Positions 11,401-19,282 of a stretch of DNA of 64,000 nt are shown here, piece after piece. Source of the stretch: JANQOH01 sp965201115 (GTDB lineage Bacteria; Pseudomonadota; Alphaproteobacteria; UBA7887); NCBI GenBank assembly GCA_965201115.1, contig OZ241745.1, positions 248,001 through 312,000 on the forward strand. The letters run 5' to 3'. The position numbers and the translations under genes are program-made. The notes below the pieces were generated by a model. That model was not told the DNA's origin, searched no databases, and worked only from the letters and a program-made list of their open reading frames with translations. Every line of letters starts with the position of its first letter. Position 1 is the stretch's first letter.

Positions 11401-11732
11401 AACGAGGCGAGATATGGATCGTTTCGGGCGGCGGCGACTACACGGGAAAACCGCGCCCTGCTGTCGTTCTTCAAGCCGATGGGTTCGCGGCGACCCACTC
11501 CGTTACGGTGTGTCTCTTTACGAGCAAAGACGCTGGGGCGCCGCTGTTTCGCGTGTGCGTCACACCCGACCCGCAAAACGGGCTGACAACGCCGTCGTAC
11601 CTCATGGTCGACAAGATAACGACCGTGCAGAGAAGCAGAATCGGCAAGCGGACAGGATCGCTGAACGACGCGGATATCGACAGGATGGAGCGCGCAGCCG
11701 TCCGCTTCCTGGGGCTCGCCGCCGCGCGGTGA
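11397..11732 (+). CDS. MazF/PemK-family endoribonuclease toxin
   Basis: 111 residues, the normal length for MazF. The start MKRGEIWIVSGGGDYTGKPRPAVVLQ has the RGEIW and GKxRPAVV motifs. SVTVCLFTSKDAGAPLFRV, then SYLMVDKITTVQRSRI and IGKRTGSLNDADIDRMERAA complete the fold (the VDKITTV segment carries the conserved D/K region). MazF enzymes cut mRNA at short sequences. There is no adjacent MazE or AbrB-like antitoxin; the upstream gene, overlapping by ATGA, encodes a UDG-like protein instead. Confidence 0.88.
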   Translation: MKRGEIWIVSGGGDYTGKPRPAVVLQADGFAATHSVTVCLFTSKDAGAPLFRVCVTPDPQNGLTTPSYLMVDKITTVQRSRIGKRTGSLNDADIDRMERAAVRFLGLAAAR

Positions 11733-11838
11733 CGGCGGGGCCGATGGCGCGTCCGCCCGCCCGTCGATTTTACTGGCGCCCGCCCGCGCGGTGGGTTATA
11801 CGACGCACAAGGCGACCGCTCACAGGGAGGGAACGGCC

Positions 11839-11946
11839 ATGGCAAGCGATACCGGCGGCAAGGATTACGGCTTGATCGTCACGTGGATCGGCACGCTCGC
11901 GTTCGGGGCGCTGGCGGTCTGGCTCATGTCGGCGCTGCTCGCCTGA
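11839..11946 (+). CDS. Small single-span membrane protein (35 residues)
   Basis: The translation MASDTGGKDYGLIVTWIGTL continues into a hydrophobic helix (about residues 11-34) and ends LMSALLA. A GGGAGGG lies eight bases before the ATG, an excellent ribosome binding site. It stands between the MazF-like gene and a convergent enolase-superfamily gene. A TATACG-like box at about 11799 could belong to its promoter. Function unknown; possibly a small accessory subunit or an independent membrane microprotein. Confidence 0.55.
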   Translation: MASDTGGKDYGLIVTWIGTLAFGALAVWLMSALLA

Positions 11947-11958
11947 CGGGGCGGCGCG

Positions 11959-13053
11959 CTACGCCTCGCGCCATTTCTCGATGAACGCCGGGTCGGGTTC
12001 GAGCCCCAGGCCCGGGCCGTCGGGAACGGCTATCGCGCCGTTCTCCGGCGTCAGCGCTCCGCCGTAGAGGTCGTTGTCGAGCGCGACGTAGAAGCGCTCG
12101 ATCGCCTCGACCGAATCGTCCGCGGCCAGCAGCTGCAAGGTGGCGAGAAGGCCCGGCCCGAAATACGGCGAATGCGGCGCCAGCGAAACATTGGCGTGCG
12201 CGGCCAGCGCGGCGATCTTCAGAAACTCGCTCACGCCCCCCGCCTTGGTTACGCTCGGCTGCGCGTAATCCACCGCCTCGGCGTCGAGCGCCGCGGCGAA
12301 CTGCCACGAAGTGCAGGCGTTTTCGCCCGACGCGATGGGCGTGGCGCACGATGCGCGCAGCTCCGCCAGCGCCTCGAAATTCTCCGGCGGCCACAGCGGC
12401 TCTTCCAGCCAGTGCAGGGCGTATTCGTCCATCTCGTCCGCCATGCGCCGCGCTTCCTTCGGGCTCCAGACGCAGTTCACGTCGAGCATGATGGGTACGT
12501 CGTCGCCTGCGGTCTTGCGCGCGGCGGCCACCGGGGCGACCGTGCTTTCATGCAGCTTGATCGATTCGTAGCCCGCTTCCAGCGCTTCGCCCGTCAGCCG
12601 CGCGACGAGCGCGGGGTCGCCGTATTTCAGCAGGCTCGCATAAGCCGGGACGGCGTCGCGCGCGGCGCCGCCCGCAAGCCGGGACAGCGGCGCCCCCGCC
12701 GCCTTGCCGACGATGTCCCACAACGCAATGTCGAGGCCGCTCAGCGCGAAGATCGTGACGCCGTAGCGCCCGAATATGTGCAAATCGCGTTGCAGGTCGC
12801 GCATGAGCGGCGCGATGGCGGTCGCGTCGCGCCCCACGGCGAGCGGCGCGACCATTGTTTCGAGCGCCGCCCGCGTCGCCGGGATGGCGTTGTAGCCGAA
12901 GGCCTCGCCCCAGCCCGTCAACCCGCCATCGGTTTCGACGCGCACCAGCAGCGTGCGCATTTCCGTCCACGCGCCGCCGCCCCAGCCCGAGGGCGGGCCG
13001 CCGTGGCGGAAGGGATAGCGCAGCGGTATGGCCTCGACGGACGTTATCTTCAC
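11959..13053 (-). CDS. Mandelate racemase/muconate lactonizing enzyme family protein
   Basis: 364 residues beginning at a GTG that overlaps the SDR stop (GTGA). Enolase-superfamily landmarks: N-terminal capping domain (MKITSVEAIPLRYPF), then the barrel with SIKLHES, metal ligands in MLDVNCVWS, WLEEPLWPPENF and IASGENACTSW, and the late LAPHSPYFGPGLLA with the candidate general-base histidine. Members abstract the alpha proton of carboxylates; many dehydrate acid sugars. The preceding coupled SDR suggests a small catabolic unit for a sugar acid or hydroxy acid, but the substrate cannot be read from the sequence. Confidence 0.85.
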   Translation of the reverse strand: MKITSVEAIPLRYPFRHGGPPSGWGGGAWTEMRTLLVRVETDGGLTGWGEAFGYNAIPATRAALETMVAPLAVGRDATAIAPLMRDLQRDLHIFGRYGVTIFALSGLDIALWDIVGKAAGAPLSRLAGGAARDAVPAYASLLKYGDPALVARLTGEALEAGYESIKLHESTVAPVAAARKTAGDDVPIMLDVNCVWSPKEARRMADEMDEYALHWLEEPLWPPENFEALAELRASCATPIASGENACTSWQFAAALDAEAVDYAQPSVTKAGGVSEFLKIAALAAHANVSLAPHSPYFGPGLLATLQLLAADDSVEAIERFYVALDNDLYGGALTPENGAIAVPDGPGLGLEPDPAFIEKWREA

Positions 13054-13799
13054 GGCGTTCCTCTTTCGATGGGTTCGACGGCCATGCCGCCGGGCGCCTG
13101 TTCGGCGGCGAAGAGTTCGACGGTCGCGACATGGACGCGCCAAGGCGCGCCGATGGCATACACGGCCGCATCGGCTATGTCTTCCGGTTCGAGCAGCGTG
13201 AAGCCCGACGCGAGCGCGCGGATCGTTTCCGGGTTGTCGATCGCGGTTTCGAAGAATTCGGTGCGCACCCGGCCGGGGCAGAGCTCGGTGACCCGCACGC
13301 CCGAGCCGAGCAGCTCGATTCGCAAATTCTGCGAGAACAGATGCACGGCCCCCTTCGAAGCGCCGTAGATCGCCGTGAACAGCGGATAGAGCCCGGCCAC
13401 CGAACCGATATTGACGATATGCCCCCGCCGCCGCGCGCGCATTCCGGGAAGCACGGCGCGGGTCGCGTGGACGAGGCCGGCGGCATTGGTGGCGAGGGTC
13501 GCGTCGAGATCCTCCGGCGACGCCTGGAGGAACGATTCCATCCCGCGCCCTGTGCCGGCGCTGTTGACGAGGATGTCGAACTCGCGCCCTTCCAGCGCCG
13601 CATATACGGCGTCGCGGTCGCGTATGTCGAACGCCAGCTGTTCGCAACCGATCTCTTCGGCGAGTGCGGCCAGCCGGCGGGCGCGGCGCCCCGCCGCCGT
13701 TACCTCGACTCCGCGCGCGGCGAGCGCGCGGGCGCAGGCGCGCCCGATGCCCGCGGTGGCGCCGGTCACCAGCGCGGTCCGATAGTCTCCGATGGCCAC
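13050..13799 (-). CDS. Short-chain dehydrogenase/reductase
   Basis: 249 residues with all classical SDR motifs: TGATAGIG for cofactor binding, NSAGTG, a catalytic serine in IVNIGSVAGLYP and YGASK as the YxxxK pair. It belongs to the YdfG/3-hydroxy acid dehydrogenase-like group by the pattern around CPGRVRTEFF. Its stop overlaps the start of the enolase-superfamily gene by 4 bp, so both are probably co-transcribed and act on one pathway. An arginine in the cofactor region (AGRRARRL) suggests NADP preference, an inference only. Confidence 0.86.
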   Translation of the reverse strand: MAIGDYRTALVTGATAGIGRACARALAARGVEVTAAGRRARRLAALAEEIGCEQLAFDIRDRDAVYAALEGREFDILVNSAGTGRGMESFLQASPEDLDATLATNAAGLVHATRAVLPGMRARRRGHIVNIGSVAGLYPLFTAIYGASKGAVHLFSQNLRIELLGSGVRVTELCPGRVRTEFFETAIDNPETIRALASGFTLLEPEDIADAAVYAIGAPWRVHVATVELFAAEQAPGGMAVEPIERGTP

Positions 13800-13968
13800 G
13801 TTTCCCTCCGGTCCGGCCGGCGTTGGCGCCGCGCAGCCCCGGCGTCCGCCGGAGGATCCGCGTGGCGTCCTCTCCCGCGCCGCCCCGGGGAACCGATCCG
13901 CGGCCGGCCCCGGGAGCGCGGCAAGTTCGGGCGGATTGTCCGCCGGCGTTGCGGCGGCGCGTTTCCCG

Positions 13969-14418
13969 CTACTCGGCGGGGGCTTCGCCGCTTTCCCGCC
14001 GCTCGTCGAGCAGCCCTTCGATCAGGCCGTTCAAAAGACCCTGCCCCTCGGTCAGCCGGATAATCTGCTTCTGGAATTCCGTCATCTGCCTCTGGTACGC
14101 TTCCGTCTGCCTCTGGTACGCCTCCATCTGTCTCTGGAACGCTTCCATCTGTCTCTGGAATGCTTCCCTGTCCGCTCGCGCTTCCGCGCGTATGGCCTCG
14201 CGGTCGGCTTTCGCCTCGACGCGCACGACCTCGCGGTCCGCACGCGCTTCCGTGCGTATGGCCTCGCGGTCGGCCTTCGCCTCGACGCGCACGGCCTCGA
14301 CCTCCGTCCGGACACCGCGAATTTCGTTGCGGATATCCGCCGCCACGGAAAGCCCGAGCACCGCCAGCGCGACGCCGACGCCGACAATGGCTATGGTTTC
14401 CTGCCTGAGTTGCGCCAT
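13969..14418 (-). CDS. Membrane-anchored hendecad/heptad coiled-coil protein
   Basis: 149 residues. An N-terminal hydrophobic helix (about 8-27, AIVGVGVALAVLGLSVAADI) is followed by a long charged coiled coil. Residues about 38-87 repeat in elevens (VEAKADREAIR, TEARADREVVR); then sevens take over (RQMEAFQ, RQMEAYQ, RQTEAYQ). The DNA repeats in step: four 21-bp copies at 14086-14169 and a 66-bp period from 14170 to about 14300. The start ATG at 14418 is chosen because the hydrophobic anchor follows directly. Function unknown; similar anchored coiled coils act as scaffolds or phage/toxin-like accessory proteins. Confidence 0.65.
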   Translation of the reverse strand: MAQLRQETIAIVGVGVALAVLGLSVAADIRNEIRGVRTEVEAVRVEAKADREAIRTEARADREVVRVEAKADREAIRAEARADREAFQRQMEAFQRQMEAYQRQTEAYQRQMTEFQKQIIRLTEGQGLLNGLIEGLLDERRESGEAPAE

Positions 14419-14572
14419 CGGGGCCCCTCCCCTCATGTTGCCAAGGGGCAGTATGGCCCGCGGCCGGCGCGGGCGCAACCCGGCGCGGGCGCGGTGGCGC
14501 CGCGGCGCGGCGGGGGCTACACTGCGCGGCGCACGGGGCGCGAAGCGCCGACCGCAACCGGGGGGAAACGCC

Positions 14573-15832
14573 ATGCTTCGCCGAGTCAGGACAATTGCCG
14601 CCGCCGCGCTGCTGGCGCTGGCGGCGGTCGCGGGCGCGCATTCCGGCGCGCGCGCGGAAGAGCCGATCCGCATCGGGTTCGGGATGGCGTTGACCGGCGC
14701 GCTCGCCGGCGCGGGCAAGGCGGCGCTCATCGCCATCGAGATCTGGGCCGAGGAGACCAACGCCGCCGGCGGGCTGCTCGGGCGGCCCGTCGAGCTCGTC
14801 TATTACGACGACCAGACCAACCCGTCGAAAGTGCCGGGCATATACACCAAGCTCATCAACATCGACCGCGTCGATCTGATCGTGTCGGGCTACGGTTCGA
14901 CGACCATCGCGCCGGCCATCCCCATCGCCATGAACTACGACATGACGTTCATGTCGCTGTTCGGCCTCGCGACCAATGAGGAGTTCCAGTACGACCGTTA
15001 TTTTCAGATACTTCCGGCGGGCGAGGAGCCGCGGTTGAACTGGTCGCGCGGATTTTTCGAGATCGCGGCGGCGCTCGACCCGAAGCCCCGGCGCGTCGCT
15101 CTGGTCGGCGCCGACGCCGAGTTCCCGCGCAACGCCATGATCGGCGCGCGCATCAACGCCGAGGCGGCCGGGCTGGAGGTTGTGTACGACCGCTCCTACC
15201 CCTCGAACACGGTCGATTTCACGCCGGTGATCCAGGCCATACGGGCCGCGGAGCCCGACATCGTTTATGTCGCCTCGTACCCGCCCGATTCCGCGGGGAT
15301 TGTGCGCACGGTCAACGAAATCGGCATCGAGGGCGTGGCGTTGTTCGGCGGCGGCATGGTGGGCCTGCAATACGCCAGCCTGATGGAGGCGCTCGGCCCG
15401 CAGCTCAACGGCATTGTCAATTACGACTTCTGGGTGCCCGAGCCGACCCTGCAATTCCCCGGCATCGAGGCGTTTCTGGAGAAATACCAGGCGCGCGCGG
15501 CGGACGCCGGCGTCGATCCGCTGGGCTACTACCTGCCGCCCTTCGCCTATGCCTACATGCAGATACTCGGCGCGGCGGTCGAAGCCGTCGGCAGCCTCGA
15601 CCAGGCCGCGCTGGCCGACCGTATCCGCGCCGCCGAGTTCGACACCATCGTCGGCAAGATACGCTTCGGCCGCAACGGCGAGTGGAAGCGATCGCGCGTT
15701 CTCATGGTGCAGTTCCAGGGCATCGCCGACAACCGGCTCGAAACCTTCGAACGGGCAGGGACCCGAGTGGTGCTGCATCCGCCGGAGTGGCGTTCGGGCG
15801 CGCCGATCGCGCCGTTCGCGGCGGCGCGCTAG
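14573..15832 (+). CDS. Branched-chain amino acid-type ABC transporter substrate-binding protein
   Basis: 419 residues with a signal peptide (MLRRVRTIAAAALLALAAVA, cleavage near GARA-EEP). The mature protein starts PIRIGFGMALTGALAGAGKA, the usual LivJ/LivK-like type I periplasmic binding fold; further features are DDQTNPSKVPGIYTKLI and ALVGADAEFPRNA. It is the first gene of a five-gene transporter (binding protein, two permeases, two ATPases) in standard KHMGF order. The ligand may be an amino acid, amide or aromatic acid; such systems are very diverse in alphaproteobacteria. GGGGG lies six bases before the ATG. Confidence 0.9.
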   Translation: MLRRVRTIAAAALLALAAVAGAHSGARAEEPIRIGFGMALTGALAGAGKAALIAIEIWAEETNAAGGLLGRPVELVYYDDQTNPSKVPGIYTKLINIDRVDLIVSGYGSTTIAPAIPIAMNYDMTFMSLFGLATNEEFQYDRYFQILPAGEEPRLNWSRGFFEIAAALDPKPRRVALVGADAEFPRNAMIGARINAEAAGLEVVYDRSYPSNTVDFTPVIQAIRAAEPDIVYVASYPPDSAGIVRTVNEIGIEGVALFGGGMVGLQYASLMEALGPQLNGIVNYDFWVPEPTLQFPGIEAFLEKYQARAADAGVDPLGYYLPPFAYAYMQILGAAVEAVGSLDQAALADRIRAAEFDTIVGKIRFGRNGEWKRSRVLMVQFQGIADNRLETFERAGTRVVLHPPEWRSGAPIAPFAAAR

Positions 15833-15856
15833 TCAGCGGCGCCGGCGGGCGGCGGC

Positions 15857-16723
15857 GTGGCCGGTCTTCTCGGCGACGCGCTGGTTTCCGGCGCGCTCCT
15901 GGGCGGTTTTTACGCCGCCGTAACGATCGGGCTGACGCTCGCCTTCGGCTACCTGAACATCGTCAACATCGCGCATCCGGCGTTCATCGTTCTGGGATCC
16001 TATCTCGTTTTCGCCTGCAACGCGGCGTGGGGGCTCGACCCGCTGCTCGCCGGCGTTGCGCTGATGCCCGCCTTTTTCCTGCTCGGGGCGCTCGTTTACA
16101 GCGTCTATAACTGGAGTTTCGAGCGGCGCGAGGACGAATCGCTGCGCGGGCTGGCGTTTTTCTTCGGCCTCATGTTCATCGTCGAGGTCGCGCTGATCCT
16201 CGTGTTCGGGGTCGATTACCGGCTGGTCAACGCGCCTTGGATCGGCGAGACGCTGACCGTCGGGCCGGCGGCGCTGCCGTTGCGCATGGCGTTGCCGTTT
16301 TGCGTGTCGGCAGCGCTCGCGCTGTGCATCTGGCTGTTTCTGTCGCGCACCTTTCCGGGCCGGGCGATACGCGCCGTGGCGCAGGACGCGACCGCGCTGC
16401 GCCTGGCGGGCGCCGACCCGGTGAGCGTGCGCCGCCTGGCTTTCGGCATCGGCGTCGCATCGGCGGGGCTGGCGGGCGCGCTGCTCATCGTCATCGGCCC
16501 CGTGGAGCCCGCCATGGGCCGCCTCTATATCGGCCGCGTGTTCGCCATCGTCGTGCTCGGCGGCATGGGCAGCCTCGGCGGCACGCTGGTCGCGGCGCTG
16601 TTGCTCGGCATGGTCGAGAGCGTGACCGCGGCGCTGGCCGGTCCGTCATGGGCGCCGGCGGTGGCGTTCGGGTTTCTGCTGTTCGCGCTGGCGGCGCGCC
16701 CCGCCGGCCTGTTCGGCCGCTAG
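15857..16723 (+). CDS. ABC transporter permease, LivH type
   Basis: 288 residues, about eight hydrophobic segments, starting at GTG 15857. Typical LivH features are IGLTLAFGYLNIVNIAHPAFIVLGS near the N-terminus and AIRAVAQDATALRLAGADP (the EAA-like loop that docks to the ATPase), then VLGGMGSLGGTLVAALLLG. It forms the inner-membrane channel with the following LivM-type protein. It sits 24 bp after the binding-protein gene and only a few bases before the next permease. Confidence 0.9.
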   Translation: MAGLLGDALVSGALLGGFYAAVTIGLTLAFGYLNIVNIAHPAFIVLGSYLVFACNAAWGLDPLLAGVALMPAFFLLGALVYSVYNWSFERREDESLRGLAFFFGLMFIVEVALILVFGVDYRLVNAPWIGETLTVGPAALPLRMALPFCVSAALALCIWLFLSRTFPGRAIRAVAQDATALRLAGADPVSVRRLAFGIGVASAGLAGALLIVIGPVEPAMGRLYIGRVFAIVVLGGMGSLGGTLVAALLLGMVESVTAALAGPSWAPAVAFGFLLFALAARPAGLFGR

Positions 16724-16725
16724 TC

Positions 16726-17673
16726 TTGCGCGGCGGCGCGCGCTTCCATGCCGGCGCGGCGGCGGTCCTTGCGCTCGGCTACGCGGCGACGCATCTCGTC
16801 GCCAACGAGTACTATTTCTTCGCCGGATACACGGTCCTGCAATACGTCGTGCTGGCGACCGCGTGGAACATTCTCGGCGGCTATACGGGCTATGTGAATT
16901 TCGGCGCCGCCGGGTTTTTCGCCGTCGGCGCCTACACGGTCGTTGCGCTCGGCAAGTTCACGGGCTGGCCTCTGCCGGCGCTCTTGCCCGCCGCGGCCGC
17001 CGTTTCGGGCCTGCTCGGCCTCGCGGCGGGCTGGCTTACACTGCGCCTGCGCGGCGTCTATTTCGCCATCGCGACGCTGGCGCTCGCCATCGTGCTCGAA
17101 ACGGCGGTAACGAACTGGGATTATGTCGGCGGCGCGGCCGGCGCGTTCGTCGTGCGGCCGCGCGAGGCGCCGCTGTTTACGAGCTATATCGCCTGGCTCT
17201 TCTGGCTCATGCTGGCGCTCGCGGTGCTGGCGGTCTGCGCGGCGCGCGCAGTGGAAACCTCGCGCCTGGGGCGCGGCCTGGCCGCGGTCCGCGACGACGA
17301 ACAGGCGGCGGAAAGCGCGGGCGTGCCCACCCTGCGGCTCAAACTCGCCGCCGCCGGGCTGAGCGGCATGTTGATGGGCCTCGCCGGCGCGCCGCTGGTC
17401 TATTACACGTCCTATATCGACCCGCTCTCGGCGTTCAATCTCGAATACGCCGTAAACAGCGTGGCCATGCCGATGATCGGCGGCACGGCGACATGGCTCG
17501 GCCCCGTGGTGGGCGCGGTCCTGATCGGCTCGCTGCAACAGGCGGCGACGGTCACCATCTCGTCGGAGCTCAACCTGTTGATCGTCGGCGCGGTGCTGAT
17601 CGTTTTCGTCGTCGCCGCGCCGGAGGGCATTGTCGGCCTGGCGCGGCGGCTGCTCGCGAGGCGCCGGCGATGA
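16726..17673 (+). CDS. ABC transporter permease, LivM type
   Basis: 315 residues if the TTG at 16726 is used; no ATG or GTG lies before the first membrane helix in this frame. The sequence has LivM hallmarks: NILGGYTGYVNFGAAGFFAVGAY, a VREDE-like loop LAAVRDDEQAAESAGV that contacts the ATPase, and MIGGTATWLGPVVGAVLIG. About nine membrane spans. It pairs with the LivH-type protein. The downstream LivG ATG overlaps its stop (ATGA). Confidence 0.88.
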   Translation: MRGGARFHAGAAAVLALGYAATHLVANEYYFFAGYTVLQYVVLATAWNILGGYTGYVNFGAAGFFAVGAYTVVALGKFTGWPLPALLPAAAAVSGLLGLAAGWLTLRLRGVYFAIATLALAIVLETAVTNWDYVGGAAGAFVVRPREAPLFTSYIAWLFWLMLALAVLAVCAARAVETSRLGRGLAAVRDDEQAAESAGVPTLRLKLAAAGLSGMLMGLAGAPLVYYTSYIDPLSAFNLEYAVNSVAMPMIGGTATWLGPVVGAVLIGSLQQAATVTISSELNLLIVGAVLIVFVVAAPEGIVGLARRLLARRRR

Positions 17674-18395
17674 GCGGCGGCGCGCTCGTCTCGATCGAAA
17701 GCGTGACCAAGCGGTTCGGCGGCTTCGTCGCGCTCGACGGCGTGTCCCTCGCCGTCGCGCCGGGGGAGCGCGTAGGCCTCATCGGCCCCAATGGATCGGG
17801 CAAGACGACGTTAATCGACTGCGTCGGCGGCGCGCTGAACGCCGATGCGGGCCGCGTTCTGTTCGACGGCCGCGACGTCACGCGCCTGCCCGCGCACCGC
17901 CGCGCGCGGCTCGGCATTGCGCGCAGTTTCCAGATACCGCGCCCGTTCGCCGGCATGACGTGCCTGGAAAATCTCGCGGTGCCGCTGGAATACGCCGCCG
18001 GCATGCGCGGGCGCGCCGCGGTCGAGCGCGAGGCGCGCGCTGTTCTCGAAAGCGTCGGGCTCGACGCCCGCGCCGACGACGGCGCGGGGGCGCTGACCCA
18101 GGTCGATATGCGCAAGCTCGAACTCGCGCGAGCCCTCGCCGCGCGGCCGCGCGTGCTGATCGTCGACGAGGCGATGGCCGGCCTCGCGCCCGCCGAGGTG
18201 GACGACATCCTCGCGCTGTTGCGCCGCTTCAACGACGACGGCATCGCCATCGTCATGATCGAACACATCATGCGCGCGGTGATGGGCTTTTCCGAGCGCG
18301 TGGCGGTGCTCGACGCGGGCCGGCTGATCGCCGAGGGCGCGCCCGGCGCGGTCATGCGCTCGCCCGACGTGGAAAGGGCGTATCTTGGCGAATAG
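17670..18395 (+). CDS. ABC transporter ATPase, LivG type
   Basis: 241 residues. Walker A GPNGSGKTT, signature region TQVDMRKLELARAL (a variant of LSxGxxR), Walker B VLIVDEAMAGLAP and the H-loop IEHIM. The insert IARSFQIPRPFAGMTCLENLAVP is typical of LivG rather than LivF. The ABC signature (ALTQVDM) departs from LSGGQ, as is often seen in this subunit. Overlaps LivM (ATGA) and the start of LivF. Confidence 0.9.
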   Translation: MSGGALVSIESVTKRFGGFVALDGVSLAVAPGERVGLIGPNGSGKTTLIDCVGGALNADAGRVLFDGRDVTRLPAHRRARLGIARSFQIPRPFAGMTCLENLAVPLEYAAGMRGRAAVEREARAVLESVGLDARADDGAGALTQVDMRKLELARALAARPRVLIVDEAMAGLAPAEVDDILALLRRFNDDGIAIVMIEHIMRAVMGFSERVAVLDAGRLIAEGAPGAVMRSPDVERAYLGE

Positions 18396-19119
18396 CCTTC
18401 GCGTCGAGTCGGTCTCCGCGGGCTACGGCGCCGCGCGGGTGCTCGATGACGTCTCGATCTCGGTGGGCGACGGCGAGACCGTCGCGCTGCTCGGCGCCAA
18501 CGGCAACGGCAAGAGCACGCTGCTCAAATGCGTCATGGGGCTGGTGCGCCCGCGCGCCGGGCGCGTCTTCGCCACGCTCGACGGCGAGACCCACGAGCTG
18601 ACGGGGTTGCCGCCCGAGCGCATCGTCGGCCTCGGGGTGGTGCTGGCCCCCGAGGGCCGCCGGCTGTTCCCCGATCTGACGGTCGAGGAGAACCTGGCGC
18701 TGGGCGCCTACCGCCGCGCCGCGCGGCGCGACATACGCGCGAACATGGAACTGTGCCTCGACACCTTCCCCGTGCTCGCCGACCGCCGCGGCCAGCGCGC
18801 CGGCAGCATGAGCGGCGGCGAACAGCAAATGCTGGCCATCGCCCGGGCGCTGATGGCCTCGCCGCGCATACTGATCGTCGATGAGCCGTCGGTGGGCCTC
18901 GCGCCCATCTTCGTCTCGCGGGTGATGGAGAAGATCGGCGAGCTCAAGCGCGGCCGCGGCCTCACCGTGCTGATGGCCGAGCAGAATTTCCACCAGGCCG
19001 CGCGCATCGCCGACCGCGGCTACGTCATCGTCGGCGGCCGCATCGCGTTCGAAGGCGACAGCGCCGCCGCCCTGCGCGACAACGAGCTCGTCAAGCGCTA
19101 CTACCTCGGCGGCGATTGA
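18385..19119 (+). CDS. ABC transporter ATPase, LivF type
   Basis: 244 residues from a TTG start that overlaps the end of the LivG gene by 11 bp. Walker A GANGNGKSTLL, LivF-type VVLAPEGRRLFPDLTVEENL, signature MSGGEQQMLAIARALM, Walker B ILIVDEPSVGLAP and the H-loop-equivalent AEQNFHQA. It closes the transporter operon. A short inverted repeat (CCCC...GGGG near 19123-19138) follows the stop, too weak to call a terminator. Confidence 0.9.
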   Translation: MANSLRVESVSAGYGAARVLDDVSISVGDGETVALLGANGNGKSTLLKCVMGLVRPRAGRVFATLDGETHELTGLPPERIVGLGVVLAPEGRRLFPDLTVEENLALGAYRRAARRDIRANMELCLDTFPVLADRRGQRAGSMSGGEQQMLAIARALMASPRILIVDEPSVGLAPIFVSRVMEKIGELKRGRGLTVLMAEQNFHQAARIADRGYVIVGGRIAFEGDSAAALRDNELVKRYYLGGD

Positions 19120-19282
19120 GCGCCCCCGTCCGCCGGGGCACATGAGTGTGGGCGGCGCCGGCCCCGCGAGCGGCAATCCCCGTTTCTCCATTGCGCGCGG
19201 TACGATACCTTGCACGGCCGTGCCGCGCCGACGCGTCGCCGACGCCGGGTTGCGCGCTTCCTCGCCGGAGCGACCCCGCCCC

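Noticed and set aside
14086..14300. Short tandem repeats that could suggest a CRISPR array
   Set aside because: There are no spacers; the 21-bp and 66-bp units are coding repeats of a coiled coil.
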